From NCBI GenBank assembly GCA_001724265.1, contig MEDY01000392.1, forward strand, positions 1-28,051: a stretch of 28,051 nt of DNA, given 5' to 3'. Below are positions 8,237 through 19,326 of this stretch, piece by piece. How positions within the stretch are numbered: the stretch's first letter is position 1; each line of letters starts with the position of its first letter. The notes beneath the pieces are model-generated. The model saw nothing but the letters and a program-made list of their open reading frames with translations, did no database searches and was not told the DNA's origin. A program made the position numbers and the translations under genes. Source of the stretch: Rhizaria sp. SCN 62-66 (lineage: Eukaryota; Rhizaria, unplaced).

Positions 8237-11200
8237 ATGCAGCCCCTGCCCACCTTCTCACGCTCGGCGACGATGCCTCACGATGCACCTCCGGATGACG
8301 CCTTTACGTTCATCCCCGGCTCTGCTTCGGGCGCGCTGAACTCTACCGCGAGCCACCTGCCCCGCCCTCCACCTCACTCTGCACATTCAACCTCTGCTGC
8401 CATTGCCACGGCGTCAAACTCATCCTCATCATCTGCCGCAACGACCCCGTTGAGCGCCGAGCCGTTTCCCGGTCACATTCTGCTCTCGTGCCGCGTGCGT
8501 CCCCCGCAGACGTCGTCCTGGCGCGCCGGCACCGGTTTGCCCGAGCGCGGCTCGCTGCCCTGCGTTTTCGTGGCCAATACCGACCGGCACGTCGTGCTCC
8601 GCAACCCCGTCGCCGGCGAGACCGTCTCGTTCGGGTTTTCTCGCGCCTTTGCCTCTGCAGCTACTGACGAGGACACTAACAACGCCGATGCAAGTAGCTG
8701 CGCTGCTGGTCCCAACGCTGCTGCCGTTGCGCCCCCGCTGCCAGTTACTGCTCTGCCCTCCGAGCAGAAGACCGTCTTTGCCCAGCTCGTCGCGCCTCTG
8801 CTTTCGCTCACCTACGCGGGCCTGAACACATCGTTCTTTGCGTTTGGCCCCTCGGGCGGCGGCAAGACGCACCTGCTGCGCGGCGCCAAGGGCCTCGTGC
8901 TGCGCGCAGTGCACGATGCGCTCCAGCGCGCGGCCGAGGCCAAGCGACGCTATGAAGTCACCGCCGTGCGCGTGCACATGGCGGCGATCCTCTTCCACTC
9001 GACCGGCTCCGTCGATCTTCTTGCGCCCACGTCAACAGCCCCCGCGCAGAGTGGCACCGGCGTCGCTGCCGGCGGCTCAGTGTTGACCCAGAGCGGCGAC
9101 GCAGCAGTGCCGATGGGTGGTGTTGCAGATGATAGCCCACACGCGTCGCTGGCCTCACTGGGATCATCGTTTGCGACTTTACCTAGTACACTCAATACCG
9201 GGGCGACTAATCCGGGCGCTGATGCTGCGGCGGCGCAACAGCAGCGCGCACCCGTGTTTTCGCTCTCGTTCCGCGACTGCACTCCGCTGAACGCGCGCTC
9301 GAATGCGAATCCTAACACTTCAACTGGCGTTGGTCCTTCGCCAAAGAACAATGTTGTGTCGCTGCCGGTGTCTGAGAGCGAGAACGTCACCTGGTCCGAG
9401 GTGGACTCGGTCCGCGCCGCCGTCTCGCTGCTGCGCCAAGCGCTGCTCGCACAGCATGCTGCAGAGTCGTCTGTGCCCGCGAGCCGGGCTGCTGGCGCAG
9501 ACAACCACCGGCGCGGCTCCATCAGCGACGCCGCTGCTGAGGCAAGCAGCGCGGTTAACACCAGGAGTTAGCAGCAGAGCTGTGCGTCCTTGAGAGATGC
9601 GCATGTTGTGTTTAGCCTGCGGATTACACAAGCGAATCCTAACTGGAGCACGTCTGACGCATCCAGGCCTCGTAACCTGAACGTAACTGCGGGCACTGGT
9701 GCTGGCCAGGCGCACAACGCGCACATCCACTATAACAGTAATGCTCCTGGCGGTGACGGTGACGACTTTGCGCACGGTGCACATTTTGACGACGCTGGCA
9801 AGTTGAGCTGTGTGACGGTAAGCCACGAGGCCGCGGTTGCTGAGGCCGCGCTTGATATGGGCGGCCTTGCCTCCATCCTCACCGAGGGCGGCTCAATCAT
9901 CACCGGCACGTCTGCATCCTCTCACTCATCGAACTCGCTGACGAGTGACTGTGAGCCCGAGTCCGCGGAGGGCGGCATTGGCGGCCGTGCTGGCTGGCCC
10001 TGTCCGCGTTATATTGTGTCTTCCATGCATTTTATCGAGCTACAGAGCAGTGAGTCTGTCATGCAGTCGGGATCCTCAGCTTTGAGCTCAGGCTCAAACA
10101 AGTCCGTGACCGGAGCTACAGCGCGCGGTGGAAACAGAGACGAGCCCGACACTGATGCGGCGTCGTCCTCCGTTGCAACCACGACGCCCGCAAACGCCGG
10201 TCACCAGCGCACTGGCAGCGGGGCGCCCTCCGCCGCCGGCGCGTCTGCAGTCGGCAGCCGTCCCTCGTCTTCCACGACCCCGTCCGTGCCCGCCGCGCTC
10301 GCCGCCGCGTTCGCGTCGCCCTCGGCGTCCGCGACCTCGCTGTCGCCGACTCTGCGCGCGCTCGCCGCGGTGCTCCGCGGTCCCTCGCGCTTTGCCTCCG
10401 CGCGCCGCGCGCTCGCCGCGCTGCCCATCACGCGTTACCTGGCAGACTCGCTGTATCATCCTGACGCGTTCGCGCCCGCCGCGGTCACTCTTCCTAGTGA
10501 CGACACTGCTGCTGCTGCCGCCGCTGCAGTCGCCACAGTGCGCGCTGCGCTTGCGACGGGTCCCGGCGACGCTGCGGCCGCAGTCGCAGCGACGACGGCG
10601 ACGGTTGTGCCTGCGCAGACGCTGCTGGCATTGGCACCGCGTATTCCGCAGGCGCCGTCTCTTGCGTGCCTCTCTGCCGGTCTGTCGCTCACCGCTCAGC
10701 TACCCGCAGTCGCGGACACTGCGACGCACGCGCATGCAGGCACTACTCTCTTGCCGTTGTCCTGGGCTAGCGCTCTGTCGCACACTGTAGCTGCCACAGC
10801 GGCAGCGACCGCGGCGACGACTTACTCCAACGCAGTAAACACTGCTTTCGCGGTGCCACCAGCGCTGTTTATGCCGCCGCCGTGTTGCGCGTTTGTGCTA
10901 ACTGTTTCTCCTGCCTCCGTCGCATTTACTGCGACGTACCAGGTTCTTCGGCTCGCGTCCGCTGTCTGCGGCATTGCTCCGAAGCGTGCCGCGCTGCCGC
11001 CTCAGAGGCTTGACCTGACGGTTGACCCCGCTACGGCAACTGCGCCTGCTAAGACTGCTTCCGCTGTTCCTGCTGCCGCGGAGGCGCAACGAGCGGCCAG
11101 GCCGAAGCGTGCGCCGGGCACTGCTTGGGGCGGCGATGACAGCGAGAGCAGCAAGGACGCCGCGCCTGCTGCTGAGCCAGCCCCGGCTCCGGCTGCTTCC

Positions 11201-14200
11201 ACACTGAATGCGCCTGAGCCCGTCGCCGCTCGTATCACCGCCCCGCCCCCCCCACCTTCGCCGCCGCAGTTGGCCCAGCCGCCGCCGCTTGCGCCAGCCG
11301 TGGCCGCACCGGCGGTCAAGCTCACAGTCCCTGAGCATGAGCCCCCCAAGCCTGAGTACGAGTCCGAGTCCGACGCAGCGCCGTCCCCGCTGCCCGTCTT
11401 CGCGTCTCTGGTACCTGCGCCGTCGCCGTCTCCGGCACTGTCTGCTGCGTTTGCCCCGTTCACGCCTGCTATCTCTGCGGCCGCCGCGCCCGGACACGCC
11501 GTGCCACCGCTGCCGCTGCAGACGCGGCCGCGCCCGGAGCCCGTCCCCGTCATCGCTGCCGCTACCACCGCGGTCCCTGCTGTGGCGTCGCCTGCTGCGT
11601 TTTATCTCAGTCTGCTGCAGTCTGCTGCCACAGCCCTGGCGCTACCGCCTGCGCCCGCGACTGTTGCGCCGTCGTCGTTGCCCCTCGCGTTCCTCATCCC
11701 CCTGACCGAAGATGAGTCGTCGGCGGACGCTGCGACCGCGACGCCGCTGCGGCTGCCGTCACTGCTGACGCGTTTCTGCTCTCGCGACGCGGACGCTGCG
11801 TTCCCGCTCACGGCCGCTGCGACTGCAGCCGCTGCCACAGCGGCGAGTGTCGCTGTACTTGGCGTGACTGGGCACGCGCTGCCGGTGCCGTTTGTTGAGA
11901 GCCGCGTCGTCACCCGCGTGATGGGTCTGGGTGACGCCGCGTTTGTTATTGCAGCGTTGCCTAACTCGTTGCTGTTTGGTCATTCAACTAACTCTAACGA
12001 CAGCAACAACGCGAGTTCAGGACAGCACCTGCAACAGCCCGTTCAGCAGCAGCACCACTCAGGCGCGGGCCGCCCCGCGTCCGCTCCGTCTCCACTCGCC
12101 GCTTCCTCGAACAGCTTCGGGCCGCATGCGATCGCAAACGCGACCGCGAATGCGGGTGTGGACTCCGCAGCCGCGAACCCCTGCGGTTTGACATACTTCT
12201 TGTTGCCGCTGTCGTCCCAGCTAACTGTTAGCATCAACGGCGCATCACCGCACTGGAAGCCTCTGCCGATTGTTTCCGCTCCTACTAGTCACAGTAAACA
12301 CTCTGCTATTGAGAGCAAAGACGGCAACGAGACTGACGCCGACACCCTGTTTCACGGACAGCCGCGCCGTTTACTGTTGCCATCCGAGGTGCATCCACCT
12401 ACCCTGCTCTCACTCTGTCCCATATCTGACGATCGCTGCAACAAGAGTAACGTCCGTGGTTTGTCTGTCTGGGGTATTGCGCTGAACGACAATGATCGCC
12501 TTTGCATTGGAACAACGCACTTCTTCCGCTTCAAGGATCCCGCCACTTTCCGCTCTCGTTTCGCCACCAGCACTGCCAATGCTGCTGTGACCGATGCTAA
12601 AATGGTTGGCCAGTTCAACCTGGACACCGCTGAAGCTTCTCGCGTTACTGCAGAGGCCGGTGACAGTGCCGCTGACTTCGATGTTCTTTTTGGCGCTTGC
12701 AACAACGTTGACTTGGAGTTGCTTCCGCCTGCAGCGCCTGACTTCGAAGTCGACATCACGCACCGTTTCGCACTCTTTGAGCTTCAAGCCACGAACCTTG
12801 CTCTCTCGCTTGCGGCAACAAGTAGTAACTGCTGCAACAAGAACATCAACACTGGGAACGTTTCTAATAACAGCAGCGTTGTCCCCGCGATTGCGGCAAC
12901 ATTCGCTCACCCATTGGGCCCTGCCTCAGCGCGTGCCCGCCTGACTCGTCTCTCCGCCGCGCTGTTGTCGAGCATGCACGCTGCTCCCCCGGTAGCGCCG
13001 CTGCGCACGCGCGTTGAGTCGCTGTTCCGCTCTGCCGAGGCGACCATCAAGGCGCGCAAAGCTGGCGGCACTGGCTCCGCCGCTGGGACGCCAGCGCCCC
13101 GCAACAGCATCAGCAGCAATATCAGTACTGTGGCTGCGTCCGTCGTCTCCGCGTCGCTGCTGTCTGACTTGTACACTCTCATGTCGTCCGTGTCACTGAC
13201 TCAGGCCACGCACACGGGTGCGCGGCTTAACTTCTCCTGGCTGCACCTTTCCGCGTCGCACCTCGCCGCCACAGCAACTGCACTGTCACGTGCGTTATTG
13301 ATGCCGCTGCGCTTTGACATTACAGCGATCCCTGCGCCGCTACCGGGGCAGAATACGCGTGGTTGGCACCGCGCCGCTGCCGCTGACGCTTTGGTCCAGC
13401 ACTTACCCTCAGCCTCAGTCTCCGCCTCTGCCTCCACTGCTGGCAATGCGGCGACCACAACTGGTGCACTTGGCAACGGTGACGGCATCAGTGGCAGCGC
13501 GGCTAATATGCATCCGAGCACACCTCAGCGCGCGCGCCACAACCCTACTGCTGCATCGGGTACTGACTTCTCTCTCACGGTTGACCCTGCTGCCTCTACA
13601 GTTGAGGGTGACGGCGACGACGCCGCTGCTGTCGCAGCTGCAGCCTCCTTTGTCGCAGCGTCCGGTATCTTCAACTCACCTGCGCCACACAACCACGCTC
13701 TGTCACCGCGCCGTCGTCGCCAGCGCGCTTCATCTCCGCCCCGCTTCTCCGCTGCTGCAGCGACGGGCGCGGCCTCGGGCGACGGCAGCGTGCGTGTGAC
13801 ATCGCCGCTTGTTTGCGCTGTGAACAGGTCCTGGGCGTGGCGCCTCGTCGCGGTGGCCACGATCGACACCGTTATGCTCGTCGATATTGCTCGTCAGACC
13901 ACCGTTGGCTCTGCTGCGCTTGCCGCGTTCAACGCCCACGCACCGCTCTTTGCCGCTGCACTTGCGCCACGTGCATCTCCTGACGAGATTGGTGCAGATA
14001 GTAACAACAACTCAAGCACGGCCTTGGTGACAGTGCCTCACGGCAGCTTCGGCGGCGACTCACTCTCCGCCCTTCGCTCGTCGCTGCTCACTGCCATCAA
14101 TAGCACGACCGGAAACACGAGCGTGATTGGAACTTCAACGGGTAGTTGTGATCCTTCTGATACTGGGTTGATTGCAGCGCTGTCGTCCACAATCACGTTC

Positions 14201-17200
14201 CCTTTGGACACGGCAACTGCGGATGCTGCGTTTGCATGGGCGCATGCTCTCGGCCTCACAGCGCCTCTGTTTTCACCCACGTTTACCACGAATGCGCTTT
14301 CTGCGAAGTCCCGTGCTTCCGCAGCCGCAGCCGCTGCCGCCGCAATGGCAGCTGCCGGCGTTGCGCCCCCCAGTGGCGGCGTCATCTCCCCGCTATCGGG
14401 CCTTATCTCGCCAACAGGTTTCCCGCTGCCCGCGTCGCTGCCGCTGTCTGGAGTGCCGCTGCAGCCCGCCGCCGTGGCCGCTTTGTACCGGTCGCGCCCG
14501 TCCGCGCTACTGCCGCTGTCAGCGCTGGCCGCGCGCGTGCGCAGGCTTGTCGCGGCGCACGACGTGTTCCAGTCCGAGCTCAGGGCCGGACGTGCGAGCA
14601 TGAGTGCGAATGCGAGCAGTGCACACGCAGTCGCGCACTGCCAGTTCCCGACGCCAGGTGTGCCGCTGACCTTCAAGCTGCTCACGCAACAACCTCACCA
14701 GCCTGTGGTCAAGGGCGGGGGACATAGCAGGATGCCGTCGTTGTCGTTGAACTCGTCCTTATCGGCCGCATCATCGTCGGCGTCGGCTTCGGCAACGTCA
14801 CTTGCGCTGACGATCCCGGGCTTGCCCTTGCACAGCATCACTGGTGAGCAGAACGCACACGCTCTCCCTGCCTCCGCATCGGGTGTGCTCTCACCTCGCT
14901 CTCGTCCTGCTCTTGCATCGATGTCTTCTCTGTCGTTATTCGACATTCAGAATCAATCCCTCGCATCACCCAAGCCTCTCGGCTCACCGTCGCTCACACT
15001 TCCCTCGCCGCCACCGCCCGCGGACGCTGCGACCGCCGCATTGCTGAGCCTCGCGTCCCGCCGTGGCCCTGCTGCCGCTGCTGCTGCCGCCGCCTCTGTC
15101 GCTGCTAGCTCTCGCGCCAGCGCCCGTGCTACTGCGAATGCCCGCGCTCCCTCTTTGTTTCCTCTTGTTATCCCGCCAATGCCCGCGCCGCCGTTGCCTG
15201 CGCACGCGTCCACGCTGGTTGCGGCTGCCTCCAAGTCGCTTGGCGGCCTGACTGCACTGGCACTTGCCCGCGCGCTCGACTCCTTCGTGTTGTGGGTGCC
15301 GCTGCCGCTGGAAATCCCGTCCAGCGCTGGCGCTGCCAACTCTGGCGCTGCAAGTGGTGCGTCGGCAGGTTCCATCGGAACTGCAAACGACTCCGCTGCT
15401 GCGACAGCGGCTGCAGCGTCTGCCGCTGCAGCTGCTGTGACGAGGTACTTGCGCGCCCGCCGCATCATCAGCCCGACGCCCGCCGCACTCGCCGCTGCCG
15501 CTGCCGCCGCCGCCAGTGCCGCTGTTGCAACCAACGCAGCTGCTGCAGCAGCGGCTGCTTCTAATGCTGAGTCGACTGCAGTTGTCGAGCACGGCAAGCG
15601 CAGTCTTCGTGGAAAGCCTGTGCGCACGCGCGCCGTCCTGACGCCTTTCCCGTGCATCAGTCCAGACAACCCATTCCTGCTCCTCGCACCGTTTACTCTG
15701 ACCTCTGCCGCGACGACCGCTGCGCGTGCATTGCGCACGCCGCTGCCTGCGCCGACCGGCTCCCGCGCTGCGTGTGACGGCGACCCAGCCGAGCTGGCGC
15801 TCGCCGCAGCTGCCGCGTGCGCCGCCCCGCCGCTGCTCGCGTCCCCCGACTCGCTGTGCCCGGCGCCTGCGACCGACGCCAGTGCGCCCGCACCCGCCGG
15901 TGTCCCTGTCGCCGTAGCTGCTGGCGCTCTTACGCTCGCGCAGGCGTGCTCTCACGCGTACTCGGCGTCTCACTCTGCGGCGACAAACTCGAGCAACGCA
16001 ACGAGTGCGACGGTTTCCACTTTGAAGGTTCCCTTGTACGCTCCTCCCGGTGGTCTCGCTGGTCTTCTGGGCGAAACCGGTCTCACGCTTGATACGTCGG
16101 ACTCACGCAGCTCTAATGCCACCGGATGGGTGCAGTGTGAAGTTCGGGTTGTGCTGCATAAACGCACTGCTAGCACGAGCGCGAGTGCAGCAGCTGCAAG
16201 CTCTGCGGGCACTTTGCTCGCGCTTGTCTCGGCCACAAGCAACACTGCGACCTCTGTGACATCATCACCTTCGGGAGCTGTGAACAACGCTACTCGCAAC
16301 CAAGGCGCTTCAGCGGCACTGTCTCCGATTGCTGCACACGCGATCACTGGTGCCGCGGCCACCGCCGCGGCTGCTGCGGCCGCTGCTGACGCGAACGGAG
16401 GCGGTGACAGTGATTTCTTCTACGTGTCCGACGACTCAGACTCTGCCTCTGACGCCGGCTCTGACTCGGCCTCTGACGCAGCGCCCGGCAAGCGCCGCGG
16501 CAGCGGCAGCGCGCGTCCCTCCACCCGTCCCAGCTCCGGCCGCAACGTCGCCGGCCGTCCAACCTCCGGCTCCAAGACACGCCCTGGCACAGCGACGACA
16601 GCATCAGCATCTAATGGCGCGACAGCGGGTGCGTCTGCCAAGCACTCCCGCGCCCCGTCGTTCTCGCGTCCCGTGTCGGCCACAGCTGCCAGCGCTGCCG
16701 CTGGCGCCGCAACTGCTGGTGGCTCGACCGCCCGCGGCCGCTCCGGCAGCATGAGTCGCCCAACGCCCGCCACTGCGCTGCCGCAGTCCAAGTCGTCTGC
16801 GCCCACCGCGTTGAACGCGGAGCTCAGTCTGGATCTGGGCCCGACGGCCGCGAGTAACGGCACCAGCACTCGCCCCGGCAGCGCGCGCAATCGCTCCGAC
16901 AGCAGTGCCCGTGAGGCCGCGGACTCCAAGGCTGCCAAGGGATTGTCTAAGGCGAAGGGTGCCGACGGCGTTCGCCGCGCGCTCGAGGCCGCTGGTGTTC
17001 TGCCGTCATCTGGTAACGGGGGCAAAGCTGCGGCTGCGAATGCGAGTGCGCGCGGCAGCGCGAAGATCAAGGTTGCCGCTGATAACGTCGAAGGCGCTGG
17101 CGGCATCAGTGATCTGTCGCTGTCGCTATCTGACATGGAGGTCGACACTGACAGCGAGGGCGAGGGCAACGGTGCTGATAGCGACTACGACGACGAAGAC

Positions 17201-18976
17201 GACGACGTGGGCACTGGCTTTGAGCTCGACCTCGGCGGCGCGCTGGGCTACAACGACTACGACGACGAGGACGACTACGACGACGAAGACAATGACGGCA
17301 GCGACTGTGAGCAAGTGACGCCACGCACGCGACGCGAGCGCAAGCTCGAGGTCCGCGCTGCGGCCGCGGCGGCCGCGCCTCTGCGCCCGCTGGTGCCGCG
17401 CCGGAACAAGAAGCTTGCACTGCGTCAGAGGCTTGTCGCAGACGCCGCCGCCGCAGCTGCTGCGGTTGCCGCTGCTCAGGAGGCGTCCGCCGCTGCTGCG
17501 GCTGATGTCTCTGCTGGCGGCTGCGGGTGTGGCTGCGCTGCCGTCTCCAACGTCGCTGCGTCTGCGGCCTCATTATTCTTGCCTGCCACTGCCTCAACTC
17601 CATCGGGCTGGGCTCCCGTCATCTCGCAGGGCCACAGTAACTGCGACAGCGACGCCTTTGCGTCTGCCCTCGCTGATGCTGTGGCGCATGCTGTCCCCGG
17701 CACCGCGTTTGCGCTTGAGCTCGTCCTCACGGTCACCTCAATCTCCTGCTCCGCGCTGAAGCCTGCGCACAGTCTGCTCGGCGTCGTCTGCGGCGCCCGC
17801 GCTGCCCCTGCACTGGCCCTCACGCACGCGTCGTCGTCGCCGGCGCCGGTCTCCGCCACATCCGGCGCAAGCACCGGTGCAGGTGCCAGTGCCAGCGCGG
17901 TTGCCGCGGGAACAATGCGCACTGTTGCGCCCGCTGCCGCGCTCTGCATCGGCGCTAATAGCGCCGCGAGCAGTGATGCAGCTGGAGCATCAGGTTGTGG
18001 TCATGAGCAATGCTTCCATCTGGCAGCGAGTGCTGGTTCTTCTGCAACAGGGAAGGCAGGCCGTGCGAGTCACTCGACAACTTTTGTGACAAGCAATACG
18101 TGCTCGTCAATGACTGCCCCTCAGACGTCTAGCAAGACTGCAGGCACGACTGTTGCCACCAGCTCAAGCCCGGCATCAAACAATGCTTGCCGATTCATCC
18201 AGCCTCCTGCTGTCTGCGACGCTGCCTTCAGTCTCACTGTGCCGAACGTAAGCACGGCGCCTTCTAATGCTGACGCGAGTGCTAGTAAGAGCGCTATGGA
18301 GGTGGCTGTCGGTGCGACTGTCCGGTTCTGGCTCCCTCACTTGTCTACTGCGACCATCTTCGATATCCTCTCTGAAGACAACCATAGCTCTAACTCGAAG
18401 CCTCTCTCCCCGTTGGAGTCGCACCTGCGTTTCGCTTTCTTTCAGGCAGCGCCTCCTGCAAACGCCCCCGCGCCCGCGCCCGCTCCCGTCGCTGCTAAAG
18501 CCGTTACCGCGCCGCCCGCTCCTGTCGCCGCTCCGGTCGCTGCCACGGCGACCGCAGAGCCGTGCTCGTGCGGCGGCGTGCCGTCTTCGCTGCGTGCGTT
18601 AGAGTCCCGACTCGCAGCAGTGGCGTCCTCTCTTACCGTTATCAGCACCCCGGACAGCGCAGCTAACACTCTTGCTGCGATTGCGCCGCTGAGTGCGACT
18701 GCCCCGGCGTCCGCAGTGGTGCCCGCGCTGGAGCGCCATGCCGCCGCCGTCGAGGCCGAGGCGGCGCGCCTGCGCGCGCTCGTCGCGACACTGCAGGCGC
18801 GGGACGCCAAGCTGAAGCGCGTGGCGATGGAGTACAAGACGCTATGCAGCGAGATGGCTGCGAGCGCGGTCAAGACGGCGGAGAAAGAGAAGACGCGCGT
18901 CGGGAACAAATGGGCGGCCGCTGCAGCAACGAAAGTGACTGCAGCTGAGATTGCCAAGGCTGAGAAGCATGGCTAA
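8237..18976 (+). CDS. Giant kinesin (kinesin-3-like, motor plus probable FHA) with in-frame TAG in the motor
   Basis: Kinesins are ATP-driven microtubule motors. Motor landmarks, counting from ATG 8237: CRVRPP near residue 83, P-loop FGPSGGGKTH (residues 203-212), switch I region NTRS..RDAHVVFSLRITQ (9557-9629), switch II equivalent FIELQSSE (10031-10054), LPITRYLADSL (about 10420) and VLTVSPASVAFTATYQVLRL (about 10894). The motor is spread over about 835 codons, against about 350 usually, because of Ala/Ser-rich insertions. LNDNDRLCIGTTHFFRFKDP (12482-12541) resembles the end of the kinesin-3 FHA domain. The rest is mostly Ala/Ser/Thr low complexity with an acidic stretch (17131-17310) and a final coiled coil (about 18730-18960). 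A TAG at 9569-9571 breaks the frame, but both sides stay in the same frame and together rebuild one motor. A short intron, a sequencing error or a genuine nonsense codon could explain it. The total is about 3579 codons. ATG 8237 is the first in frame; 8273 is an alternative. Confidence 0.8.
9557..9604 (+). other. Interrupted switch I of the kinesin: in-frame TAG and about 24 extra nucleotides
   Basis: Kinesin switch I is N-x-x-S-S-R-S-H. Here AAC (N, 9557) and CAT (H, 9602) flank NTRS, then TAG, seven sense codons and RDA. Removing eight codons (TAG to TTG, 9569-9592) restores the canonical N-to-H spacing. A GT...AG segment at 9567-9596 (30 nt) is the smallest frame-keeping intron that removes the stop and retains the Asn, but it leaves NTRNAH, two residues short. 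Confidence 0.75.
12190..12545 (+). other. Probable FHA domain region within the kinesin
   Basis: The segment ends in LNDNDRLCIGTTHFFRFKDP, closely resembling the kinesin-3 FHA ending L-x-x-G-x-R-[IV]-x-[FL]-G-x-x-H-x-F-R-F-x-x-P. The earlier FHA strands are not clear, because low-complexity sequence interrupts them. FHA domains bind phosphothreonine peptides and in kinesin-3 stabilise the neck. An FHA after the motor supports kinesin-3 membership. Confidence 0.55.
17131..17310 (+). repeat. Asp/Glu-rich GAC/GAG repeat tract in kinesin tail
   Basis: The tract encodes an acidic run including DSDYDDEDDDVG and NDYDDEDDYDDEDNDG, two related blocks about 35 residues apart. It is a coding low-complexity repeat with no catalytic motif. 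Confidence 0.85.
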
Positions 18977-19326
18977 ACTAAACATGGATTCAAACAAGCA
19001 CATACGTGATTTTTCTGTTTTGAATTATGTATAACTTCTATTACTGTACGACTGTATAAACAATTTTACGTAGAATTCAACTCTGTTCTTTGATTGATTG
19101 TCATCACTGTATAACACTTATGCTACGCACGCGAGTCTCATGATGAAGATCATCTCGCCTCAATACATAATATTTTATTCGCAATTTAGTCTAATGTGTA
19201 AGAACTGCGCTTGTATTCAAGATATCAACAGCACAGCACAAACGAGTGGCCATTCGTAAGCCAAATCAATCATACGATGTGACCCCAAACAAAATCTCAA
19301 GCTTAGCGAGCAAACAATCAGTATCT
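18977..19326. other. Convergent 3' spacer between kinesin and LRRC51
   Basis: These 350 AT-rich bases hold the 3' ends of two convergent genes. I see no gene, no canonical AATAAA and no strong hairpin. Confidence 0.6.

Noticed and set aside
9569-9571. TAG as a reassigned sense codon
   Set aside because: No other in-frame TAG is seen in the long genes, and the site lies within an apparent 24-nt excess in a fixed-length motif, so an intron or error is simpler. Not excluded.
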